Position numbers and translations under genes: made by a program. A DNA stretch of 6,185 nt from Acidobacteriaceae bacterium (lineage in GTDB: Bacteria; Acidobacteriota; Terriglobia; Terriglobales; Acidobacteriaceae): positions 1 to 6,185 of the forward strand of contig PLKR01000481.1 in NCBI GenBank assembly GCA_003140655.1, given 5' to 3'. Within the stretch, counting starts at the first letter, position 1. Each line of letters begins with the position of its first letter. The notes beneath the pieces are model-generated. The model did no database searches and was not told the DNA's origin. It was given only the letters and a program-made list of their open reading frames with translations. Below, one piece after another: positions 1 to 5,327 of this stretch.

Positions 1-2
1 AT

Positions 3-515
3 CTGGCCCTGGTGACCGGGCTGAAGTCCGGCGACCAGGGAGCGATGGCGGAGTTGTATGACCGCTACTCTTCGGTGGTGTACGCGGTCGCGTTGCGGGT
101 GCTGGGAGATACGGGAGCGGCGGAAGACGTGCTGCAGGAAGTGTTTCTGCAACTGTGGCGCAAGCCCAGCGCTTTCGATGCGGCGCGCGGCAGTCTGCGA
201 ACCTGGCTGGCGGTGATCACACGGAACCGCGCGATTGACTCCCTCAGAAAGCGGCGGCCGGAAACGGACATTGAAGACGTGGTGCTGTCGGTTGCGCCCG
301 ACCTGGCGGGAGATGCGGAGCTGGCGCGATCGGCGGAGAAAGTGCGGGGTTTGATGGGGAACATGGCTCCGGCCCAGCGCAGCGCGCTCGAAATGGCTTA
401 TTGGGAAGGCATGAGCCATTCGGAGATCGCCGACAAGACGGGAGAGCCGCTGGGAACGGTGAAGACGCGGATTCGCGCGGGATTGATCGTACTGCGGAAG
501 GCGTTTCAGACTTGA
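3..515 (+). CDS. ECF-family RNA polymerase sigma factor (SigK-like), 5' end cut off by the window
   Basis: This is an extracytoplasmic-function sigma-70 factor, which directs RNA polymerase to a stress regulon. Numbering from the GTG codon at 12, region 2 spans about residues 14-82 (LYDRY, then DVLQEVFLQLW, then the promoter-melting segment RTWLAVITRNRAIDSLRKRR). A variable linker follows. Region 4 spans about 112-162, with a helix-turn-helix around SHSEIADKTGEPLGTVKTRI. There is no region 1 or 3, as expected for an ECF factor. The frame is open to the window edge (Leu-Ala-Leu before the GTG), and family members usually have some residues before the LKSGD motif. The true start is therefore probably upstream and this entry is 5'-partial. 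The next gene, 92 bp downstream, encodes an RskA-like anti-sigma factor, which supports a SigK/RskA-type pair. The family assignment is firm; the regulon is unknown. Confidence 0.93.
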   Translation: MALVTGLKSGDQGAMAELYDRYSSVVYAVALRVLGDTGAAEDVLQEVFLQLWRKPSAFDAARGSLRTWLAVITRNRAIDSLRKRRPETDIEDVVLSVAPDLAGDAELARSAEKVRGLMGNMAPAQRSALEMAYWEGMSHSEIADKTGEPLGTVKTRIRAGLIVLRKAFQT

Positions 516-523
516 AGGGAGTA

Positions 524-540
524 GCGGAGCTGCGCTCCGC
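524..540. repeat. Short inverted repeat just after the sigma factor stop codon
   Basis: This is a perfect 7-bp inverted repeat (GCGGAGC at 524-530, GCTCCGC at 534-540) with a 3-nt loop, starting 8 nt after the sigma factor stop codon. It abuts a second hairpin at 541-562. No T-run follows either stem, so it is not a classical intrinsic terminator. It could protect the sigma factor mRNA 3' end or be part of the adjacent dispersed repeat. Confidence 0.55.
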
Positions 541-567
541 GGACAGCCGAGGGCGGCTGTCCCCACA
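541..567. repeat. Palindromic repeat copy 1 (GGACAGCCG-AGGG-CGGCTGTCC-CCACA)
   Basis: Perfect 9-bp arms at 541-549 and 554-562 enclose a 4-nt loop and are followed by CCACA. The same unit, with a 3-nt loop and the same trailing CCACA, recurs at 1581-1606. Two near-identical non-coding copies about 1 kb apart point to a REP-like dispersed element. This copy lies between the sigma and anti-sigma genes, so in the mRNA it would form a stable hairpin between two co-transcribed cistrons. Confidence 0.8.
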
Positions 568-607
568 TTAGAGCTGGAGTGAGCTTGAAATTTGGTGTGA
601 ATAGCGA

Positions 608-1381
608 ATGAGCGAGCACGAACGATACTCGGAGGATCTGGCTTTATACGCGGTGGATGCGCTTCGGGGAGAAGAGCGCGCGCGTGTGCATGAGCACTTG
701 GCGGCGTGTGCGGCGTGCCGGCGGGAGCTGGAGCAACTGCGCGGCGATACGGCGTTGCTGGCACTTTCGACGACGGGGCCGAGACCTCCGCAGCGGGCGC
801 GGCAGAGGCTGCTGGATGCGGTGGCGCGGGAGCCTCGCGTGCCGCGGATCGTGGAGACTTCCCCCCGGCGTTCGTGGTGGGGCGTGTTGGGATGGGCGGC
901 TACGGCTGCGGTGGTGATTTTTGCGATTTCGTTGTGGCGGGAGAATTCTGTACTGAAGGGAACTTTGGCGTCGGCGAGTTCGCAGGCGGCGAAGAGCGCG
1001 CGCGAAATGGAAGAGCTGCGGAGGATCGCGGCGCCGATACTTGAGCCGGAAGCACAGCGGGTGACACTGGTTGCGGCGAAAGCTCCGCCGCAACCGCAGG
1101 GCAAGGTATTTTATCTGCGGAAGCGCAGCAGTCTCGTTTTGCTGGCGAACAACCTGCCGGCGCTGCCGCCGCAGAAGGCTTATGAGTTGTGGCTGATTCC
1201 GACGAGCGGAGCTGCGATTCCGGCGGGAGTGTTCAAGCCCGATGCGCATGGGAGCGCGAGCGTGGTGGATCCTGCGCTGCCGGCGGGGGCTGAGGCCAAG
1301 GCGTTTGCGATTACTGTGGAGGACGAAGCGGGGTCAGCTACGCCGACGATGCCGATTGTGATGATGGGCGCGGGTGAGTAG
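608..1381 (+). CDS. Anti-sigma factor, zinc-finger N-terminus, single TM helix, RskA-like C-terminal domain
   Basis: The 257-residue protein probably binds and inhibits the sigma factor encoded just upstream. The N-terminus (about 1-45) is a zinc-finger anti-sigma domain with an H-x3-C-x2-C motif (His30, Cys34, Cys37 in HEHLAACAACRRE). A linker rich in Arg and Pro leads to one membrane helix at about 90-110 (WWGVLGWAATAAVVIFAISLW). Next come a polar, possibly coiled-coil stretch (about 111-140) and an extracytoplasmic domain of the anti-sigma-K (RskA) type, recognisable by YELWLIP, a Gly/Ala-rich turn and a C-terminal FAITVEDEAGS segment. The start is fixed to within a few codons because an in-frame TAG at 602-604 lies two codons upstream. 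The ribosome-binding site is weak (GGTG at 594-597). In this family, release of the sigma factor usually follows regulated proteolysis or a redox change at the zinc site. The signal sensed here is unknown. Confidence 0.9.
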   Translation: MSEHERYSEDLALYAVDALRGEERARVHEHLAACAACRRELEQLRGDTALLALSTTGPRPPQRARQRLLDAVAREPRVPRIVETSPRRSWWGVLGWAATAAVVIFAISLWRENSVLKGTLASASSQAAKSAREMEELRRIAAPILEPEAQRVTLVAAKAPPQPQGKVFYLRKRSSLVLLANNLPALPPQKAYELWLIPTSGAAIPAGVFKPDAHGSASVVDPALPAGAEAKAFAITVEDEAGSATPTMPIVMMGAGE

Positions 1382-1649
1382 GCAATGCAGAAAGAATTTT
1401 GACCGCAAAGACGGCTAAGGGTTCGCGCAAAGAAATGCGCCGTGATCTTCACGGAAGAAGTCCGATTCAGTAGCTCACGGGCTAGCCACATCGATAACGA
1501 AGCTTTTATCGCAACTCTGGAAGCGCTCCGCCACTTAAACAATCAAGCACTGTGCCCAGAAGTCCTCGCTCTGCCCGGCAGGACAGCCGAGGCGGCTGTC
1601 CCCACACGGGCATGTAAGCTTTCTTGCGTGAGTTGCTGCTCTTAGAGTG
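1382..1649. other. Intergenic region between convergent genes
   Basis: These 268 bp separate the anti-sigma gene (+ strand) from the end of the secreted-protein gene (minus strand). Visible structures are a 6-bp inverted repeat with a 3-nt loop (CCGTGA at 1440-1445, TCACGG at 1449-1454), an 8-bp palindrome GGCTAGCC at 1480-1487, and repeat copy 2 at 1581-1606. An open frame at 1442-1645 runs through the repeat and has no recognisable domain, so I do not call it a gene. None of the hairpins has a T-run, so no intrinsic terminator is clear. Confidence 0.6.
1581..1606. repeat. Palindromic repeat copy 2 (GGACAGCCG-AGG-CGGCTGTCC-CCACA)
   Basis: Perfect 9-bp arms at 1581-1589 and 1593-1601 enclose a 3-nt loop and are followed by CCACA. 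It matches the copy at 541-567 in both arms and in the trailing bases and is one base shorter in the loop. It sits between two converging genes, a common place for REP-like elements, where a symmetric stem can act on transcripts from both sides. Confidence 0.8.
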
Positions 1650-1961
1650 TTACCTTTCCAAGACTTTGACGGCTTTGGGGGCGGTGCTGTGTTCTTTTCT
1701 GTAAGCGCGGGCGATATCGCCGAGGGGGGTTTCGGGCGTCAGGGTTACGAATTCCGACATCGGACGCTCGCCCTGAGCATAGGTGTAAGCAGGCGCGCCG
1801 AGCAGGTTCGATTCCAGCCCCATGTCGTGCTGGGCGGCGCGCTGCGGACGATCGTCAGGCATATAAATGGGTTGAGGGTTGTTGCTTTGGACGGATGCGG
1901 TTTGCCCGAAGGCGGCCGCACTGGCGCACAGAAAACAGAGAGCGAAGATTGTGGTTTTCAT
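1650..1961 (-). CDS. Small secreted protein, acidobacterial type, function unknown
   Basis: A 103-residue protein with a classical signal peptide: Met-Lys, a hydrophobic core (TIFALCFLCASAAAF), and probable cleavage near residues 19-21 (AFGQ-T). The mature part is polar and about 80 residues long. It has a Pro/Gln-rich start, a YAQGERP motif at 61-67, and a basic C-terminal helix (LGDIARAYRKEH, then APKAVKVLE). I recall similar tails in small exported proteins of Acidobacteria, but no function is known to me. I chose the ATG at 1961 because it places the signal peptide at the N-terminus and has a good ribosome-binding site (AGGA at 1974-1971, 9-nt spacing). A longer in-frame start at 1997 would add 12 residues ahead of the signal. 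No lipobox or catalytic motif is evident. The gene follows the chloride transporter on the same strand, but the 294-bp gap suggests separate transcription. Confidence 0.72.
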   Translation of the reverse strand: MKTTIFALCFLCASAAAFGQTASVQSNNPQPIYMPDDRPQRAAQHDMGLESNLLGAPAYTYAQGERPMSEFVTLTPETPLGDIARAYRKEHSTAPKAVKVLER

Positions 1962-2012
1962 AAGATTGGATCCTGTCCGGGGGAAATTGCCTACCATAGT
2001 GTGAACGAGCTT

Positions 2013-2041
2013 GCGGAATGCCGGAATAGCGCGGCATCCGC
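2013..2041 (-). promoter_or_regulatory. Hairpin in the leader region of the secreted-protein gene, with a competing alternative stem
   Basis: GCGGAATGCCG (2013-2023) pairs with CGGCATCCGC (2032-2041), leaving one bulged A and an 8-nt loop. The right arm can instead form a smaller stem at 2030-2042 (CGCGG-CAT-CCGCG), so the two structures exclude each other. The element lies 51 bp upstream of the secreted-protein start codon. If transcription begins further upstream it would sit in the 5' leader. A regulatory role is inference only. Confidence 0.35.
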
Positions 2042-2043
2042 GA

Positions 2044-2066
2044 TGGTAAGGGCAATCCGCTTACCA
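2044..2066. repeat. Inverted repeat TGGTAAG / CTTACCA
   Basis: Perfect 7-bp arms at 2044-2050 and 2060-2066 enclose a 9-nt loop, immediately beside the hairpin pair at 2013-2042. It could be a dyad operator for a repressor or another RNA stem in the leader of the secreted-protein gene. The sequence does not decide between these. Confidence 0.4.
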
Positions 2067-2182
2067 AACCGGGGCGGGTGGGATTCGAGTTAGAGGACCC
2101 AGATGGAGGCTGGTAGTAAGGATTTGCACATATGTGGAAGATAGGGGTCGGGGCGGAGGGAACAAGCCGGCAACAAAGCTAG

Positions 2183-2218
2183 AACAGCGGGCGGCGGAAA
2201 TAGCTTCCGCAGGCTGTT
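2183..2218 (-). terminator. Interrupted hairpin downstream of the CLC gene, possible transcript end
   Basis: The outer arms AACAGC (2183-2188) and GCTGTT (2213-2218) and the inner arms GCGGAA (2194-2199) and TTCCGC (2205-2210) form a two-part stem with a 5-nt loop and an asymmetric internal loop. It begins 37 nt past the CLC stop codon on the minus strand. Only a weak T-rich stretch follows, so this may be a processing or stability hairpin rather than a strong intrinsic terminator. Confidence 0.35.
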
Positions 2219-2255
2219 GAATGCAAGCGCCGATACGAACCTGCAGGAACCGGTC

Positions 2256-4046
2256 TCAGACTCCGGCTACCCTCTGCGTGCTTCCGTATTTTGTGAAAAC
2301 GGAGTCGCGCGAGATGACACCTTCGAGTTGACGCGAGTCGGCGCGATTAACCACGGGTACGAGCGGGTAGACATTCACGTAGCGGAGGGCGGCATCGAGA
2401 GCGAGATCGGGGTACAGACTGGGCAAAGATTGCGGGGGGAGAACGGAGGCGAGGGTAAGTTCGCCCTTCCCTTCCTGGAAGAAGCGCTGGAGTTCGTCTC
2501 GGCTGACGGTGTTCCAGCCGCTGGGATGCAGGCGGACGAGAAAGGTGGAGTCGGCGGAATCCTGGATGCGGCGGGCGTTGGCGTCGACGTAATCCTGCGC
2601 GCTGAGGATGATAGCGGGAACGGGGAGCATGGCATCTTCGACGCGGAGGATGGTTTCTTCGCGGCTTTCTTCGAGCGAGGGCAGGATGAGGCCGTCCTGA
2701 CGGCTAAGCAGGTCAAAGATGGGAATGCTCTGCAGGCCGCGCGAGACGAGGTAAGAAAAAGTGTTGGCGATGATGACGGGGACGATGATCTCATAGTTGC
2801 CGCTCACTTCAAGGACCATGAAGACCGAAGTCATGGGGACGCGGAGGAAACCGGCGAAGAGGACGCCCATGCCGACGAGGACATAGGTTCCGGTGGATCC
2901 AGTGAGCTGAGGAAAGAAGTGGCGTTCAAGGTCACCGACGGCGCCACCGAGCATGGCTCCGATGAAGAGAGTGGGTGCGAACATGCCGCCGGGAGTGCCG
3001 CTGACGAAAGAGACAGTAGTGGCGAGAATCTTGAGCACGGCGAGCGTGGCCAGAAATTCCCAGGTGTACTGGCTGTGCATGGCTTGGTCCATGGAATCGT
3101 AACCGGCGCCCATGATTTGGGGAGCGCCGAGGAAGGCGATGAGTCCGACGATGAGTCCGGCGACGGCGGGTTGAAAGTATTGGGTCCAGCGGGGCAGAGC
3201 TTTGAGACGGGGGCGGAGGTAGCCAATCGATTTGGCGAAGACCACGGAGGCGAGGCCGCCGACGATGCCAAGGACAGCGTAAGCGATGAGTTCGGTGGGA
3301 CGTTTGAAGGTGGTGACGGGAATGCGGAAGAGCGGTTCGCTGCCGAGAAACCAGCGCACGATCACGACGCTGGACACGGCGGAGAGCACGACGGAACCGA
3401 GGATGCCGGCGCTCCAGCGTCCGATGACCTCTTCGATGACGAACAGGACCGCGGAGATGGGGGCGTTGAAGGCCGCGGCGAGACCGGCGGCGGCACCGAC
3501 CGGGGCCATGAGGCGAAGTTTTTCGCGGGAGATTTTGAGCCAGCGCCCGAGGGCAGACGCGATGCTGGCTCCGATCTGGAGAGAGGGATCTTCGGGACCG
3601 AGGGATTGACCGGAGCCGATGGCGATGGCGGAGCAAATGAATTTTCCGACGGCGGTGCGAAAGGGGATCACTCCGTTGAAGATGTAGAGCGCGGCTTTGG
3701 TTTGATTAACGCCGCTGCCGCGGATGCTGGGGAACACGTGGATCACGATCGCGGCCACGACCAGGCCGGCGAGCGCTGGAACGGCAAACAGGCGCCAACC
3801 GTCGTTTTGCGGGAGCGGACCGAGCAAGGCGAGGTGCATCCAGTCGATGGCAAGACGGAAGCAGACCACGGCGAGGCCGGAGAAGATTCCGATGAAGACG
3901 GAGAGGATAAGGAAGAATAGTTCTTCGTGGAAGACGCCTTCGAAGGAGGAAAACAAGCGGCGGGGAATGTGGAGCCGAGCCACGGGAAGCTGCGGCAAAG
4001 GCGACGGAGAATTCCTGGCCGCAGGATTGATTATTGGAGGATTCAT
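2256..4046 (-). CDS. CLC-family chloride transporter (probable H+/Cl- exchanger) with C-terminal CBS domains
   Basis: A 596-residue integral membrane protein of the voltage-gated chloride channel family. Hydrophobic helices run from about residue 42 to 440. The anion-path motifs are present in variant form: GSGVN at 110-114 (usually GSGIP), GPEDP at 150-154 (usually GREGP) keeping the gating glutamate Glu152, and GGMFAP at 353-358. Glu205-Glu206 in FNAPISAVLFVIEE matches the internal proton glutamate of the E. coli exchanger, which favours H+/Cl- antiport over a channel. Phe444 (SIPIFDLL) occupies the place of the chloride-coordinating Tyr445. Residues about 468-590 form a CBS-domain pair that may bind adenine nucleotides. 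I chose the ATG at 4046 because it overlaps the TPR gene stop as ATGA and has GAGG 10 nt upstream. The open frame continues 86 residues further, but that part is an Arg/Pro-rich shadow of the TPR gene. The family is certain; ion selectivity and coupling are inferred. Confidence 0.93.
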   Translation of the reverse strand: MNPPIINPAARNSPSPLPQLPVARLHIPRRLFSSFEGVFHEELFFLILSVFIGIFSGLAVVCFRLAIDWMHLALLGPLPQNDGWRLFAVPALAGLVVAAIVIHVFPSIRGSGVNQTKAALYIFNGVIPFRTAVGKFICSAIAIGSGQSLGPEDPSLQIGASIASALGRWLKISREKLRLMAPVGAAAGLAAAFNAPISAVLFVIEEVIGRWSAGILGSVVLSAVSSVVIVRWFLGSEPLFRIPVTTFKRPTELIAYAVLGIVGGLASVVFAKSIGYLRPRLKALPRWTQYFQPAVAGLIVGLIAFLGAPQIMGAGYDSMDQAMHSQYTWEFLATLAVLKILATTVSFVSGTPGGMFAPTLFIGAMLGGAVGDLERHFFPQLTGSTGTYVLVGMGVLFAGFLRVPMTSVFMVLEVSGNYEIIVPVIIANTFSYLVSRGLQSIPIFDLLSRQDGLILPSLEESREETILRVEDAMLPVPAIILSAQDYVDANARRIQDSADSTFLVRLHPSGWNTVSRDELQRFFQEGKGELTLASVLPPQSLPSLYPDLALDAALRYVNVYPLVPVVNRADSRQLEGVISRDSVFTKYGSTQRVAGV

Positions 4047-5212
4047 TGGGTGACGGCCTCGCGTTTTTGGGAGATCAGGAGCAGTGCGAGGTCGAGGCCT
4101 TGCGGCGGACCACAGGAGGCGGCGGTCTGCCGTTCGATTTGGAAGACGACGTCCATGATCGAGTCGGGGAGATCGGTCTCGGCGGGAGAGCGGAGGCGTG
4201 CGAGATTTGGTTTGGCGGCCGTCCACCGTGACTGCAGGCTGGAGAGCGGAGACGCGGGGGAACCTGTTGCGGCTTTGAAGTCGTCGTTCATCTGTGTGGC
4301 GCATTCGGTGAGACGCTTCTCGGCCTGCTCGAAGGCAACGGTGATGCGGCGGTTGCGTTCGGCGTCGGAGATGTGGCTGTGGAAAGGATTGGTACGGAGG
4401 ATGAGGTCGGCCGTGGTGAGAAGCTGACGAGAATCGGCATCCTGCGGATCGGCGTTGACTGCAGCCTGCAAATAGCGTTGGGCGGTGGCGTAGTTGCCGG
4501 AGCGGTATGCGGCCTGGCCGGCGCCGGCGAGGGCAGAGGAGTTTGCGGGATCGAGGCGGAGGACTTCTTCATATTGGGCGAGCGCGTTGGCCGAGTCCTG
4601 AGCCTGCTCGAAAAGTTGAGCCGCCTGAAGATGCGCGGCGGGATTGGGGGGCAAGGAAGTGGCCAGGGCGATAAGTTCTGATTCGGCTTTGTCGGGAGCG
4701 CCTTTCTTAAGCAGGAACTGGATGAGTTCAATGCGAGCTTTGCGGCGATTCGCGTCGGGGTCGGAGTTCCAGACTCCGTACATGGCATTGTGGTAATAGC
4801 GAGTGGCATCTTCGATAGAACCGCGGTGGGCGGCGACGCGAGCGAGAGCGAGACTAATGGCAGCGTCTTGCGGGGTGCGTTGCCAGAGAGCGATGAGGTA
4901 GGATTCGGCTTCGTCGAGGCGGCGGGGGTCGTTGCTGTCGCGCAGGGCGCGGGCCAGACTGAGCTGGTACTGGGAGTTGGCGGGATCGCAGGTGAGGGCG
5001 GCGCGGAAAGCGGCGATAGCGTCGTCGTAGCGGGCGGCGCTGGCATCGGCGAGACCGAGGACGTAAAGCTTGCGGCCGCGGGCCTGTTGATTGGCCGTGA
5101 AGCGCGAGACGAGATGGCCGACTGCGGCGAAGGCCACGGCCGCCGCGAGCGTTAGAATGAGGAGTACGAGGGGCGCGGAGCGGGGGACGAGTTTGGGGAA
5201 CGTCCACGACAT
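4043..5212 (-). CDS. Membrane-anchored TPR-repeat protein
   Basis: A 389-residue protein with one N-terminal membrane helix (about 13-35, APLVLLILTLAAAVAFAAVG) followed by tetratricopeptide repeats. Clear units lie at about 44-77 (ADASAARYDDAIAAFRAAL then DPAN) and about 190-255 (ALAQYEEVLRLDPAN, then a GNYATAQRYLQAAVNADPQ unit), with degenerate ones between. Residues about 265-389 are not TPR-like and end in GLDLALLLISQKRE. TPRs are protein-docking scaffolds, so this is probably a periplasm-facing assembly or adaptor protein; its partner is unknown. I prefer the ATG at 5212. An in-frame GTG at 5224 would add four residues, and neither start has a strong ribosome-binding site. The gene overlaps the downstream CLC gene by ATGA, so the two are very likely co-transcribed and translationally coupled. 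No enzyme motif is seen. Confidence 0.85.
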   Translation of the reverse strand: MSWTFPKLVPRSAPLVLLILTLAAAVAFAAVGHLVSRFTANQQARGRKLYVLGLADASAARYDDAIAAFRAALTCDPANSQYQLSLARALRDSNDPRRLDEAESYLIALWQRTPQDAAISLALARVAAHRGSIEDATRYYHNAMYGVWNSDPDANRRKARIELIQFLLKKGAPDKAESELIALATSLPPNPAAHLQAAQLFEQAQDSANALAQYEEVLRLDPANSSALAGAGQAAYRSGNYATAQRYLQAAVNADPQDADSRQLLTTADLILRTNPFHSHISDAERNRRITVAFEQAEKRLTECATQMNDDFKAATGSPASPLSSLQSRWTAAKPNLARLRSPAETDLPDSIMDVVFQIERQTAASCGPPQGLDLALLLISQKREAVTQ

Positions 5213-5230
5213 TTCTCGTACCACGATATC

Positions 5231-5236
5231 ATTTTA
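5231..5236 (-). promoter_or_regulatory. Possible -10 element for the TPR-CLC operon
   Basis: TAAAAT on the minus strand sits 7 bp before the GTG at 5224 and 18 bp before the ATG at 5212. No acceptable -35 is found at 16-18 bp spacing. If it is used, the transcript would start at or very near the GTG and leave almost no leader. This rests on one hexamer match only. Confidence 0.22.
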
Positions 5237-5295
5237 GAGGGGGCTGGAACGGCTTAGGTTGAGCACAAAAGTGAGTCGAGGGCTTCCGGTTCAGG

Positions 5296-5301
5296 TAAGA
5301 T
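5296..5301 (+). promoter_or_regulatory. Possible -10 element for the esterase gene
   Basis: TAAGAT lies 26 bp before the preferred ATG at 5328. It would give a leader of about 20 nt that includes the AGGGA ribosome-binding site at 5313-5317. The bases at the expected -35 position do not resemble TTGACA, so this is a weak call. If correct, transcription would begin downstream of the alternative TTG start at 5259 and exclude it. Confidence 0.25.
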
Positions 5302-5327
5302 ACTTCGTCTGCAGGGACTGCCGAAGA

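Larger units (their letters stand above)
1962..2255. other. Spacer between the CLC gene and the secreted-protein gene, with several hairpins
   Basis: These 294 bp contain no gene that I can support. They must hold the end of the CLC transcript and probably the promoter and leader of the secreted-protein gene. Hairpins are annotated separately at 2013-2041, 2044-2066 and 2183-2218. On the minus strand a TATGGT-like -10 lies near the secreted-protein gene, but no matching -35 is visible, so I do not call a promoter. Confidence 0.55.

Noticed and set aside
541..562. An intrinsic terminator between the sigma and anti-sigma genes.
   Set aside because: The stem is strong but is followed by CCACATTA rather than a T-run, and the same unit recurs elsewhere, so a repeat is the better call.
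1442..1645. A 67-codon open frame on the + strand in the gap after the anti-sigma gene.
   Set aside because: It runs through palindromic repeat copy 2, has no domain or signal peptide, and has no convincing ribosome-binding site.
1647..2093. A 148-codon + strand frame opposite the small secreted-protein gene.
   Set aside because: The minus-strand frame has a clean signal peptide and a good ribosome-binding site. The + strand product has neither and looks like a shadow.
2067..2100. A GGGATTCGAGTT / AACTCGAATCCC stretch resembling a tRNA T-arm.
   Set aside because: The flanking bases do not form the 5-bp T-stem, and no acceptor, D-arm or anticodon arm can be built around it.
2217..3920. A 567-codon open frame on the + strand, opposite the CLC gene, very rich in Asp, Glu, Gly and His.
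   Set aside because: It is antisense to a clearly real membrane-protein gene. Its odd composition is what results from reading hydrophobic G+C-rich codons on the other strand. It has no recognisable domain and no ribosome-binding site.
4047..4304. An 86-residue N-terminal extension of the CLC frame.
   Set aside because: It is Arg/Pro-rich, overlaps the TPR gene in another frame and does not resemble CLC N-termini. The ATG at 4046 gives the expected protein and an ATGA junction.
4288..5155. Several open frames on both strands within the TPR gene.
   Set aside because: Their Ser/Pro/Thr-rich, Arg-rich or Gly/Glu-rich products are frame shadows of the TPR gene, which itself shows clear TPR motifs and a membrane anchor.
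5259..5327. A TTG start that would extend the esterase by 23 residues.
   Set aside because: The extra residues do not resemble the family N-terminus. The ATG at 5328 matches the MNREYH-type start and has AGGGA upstream.
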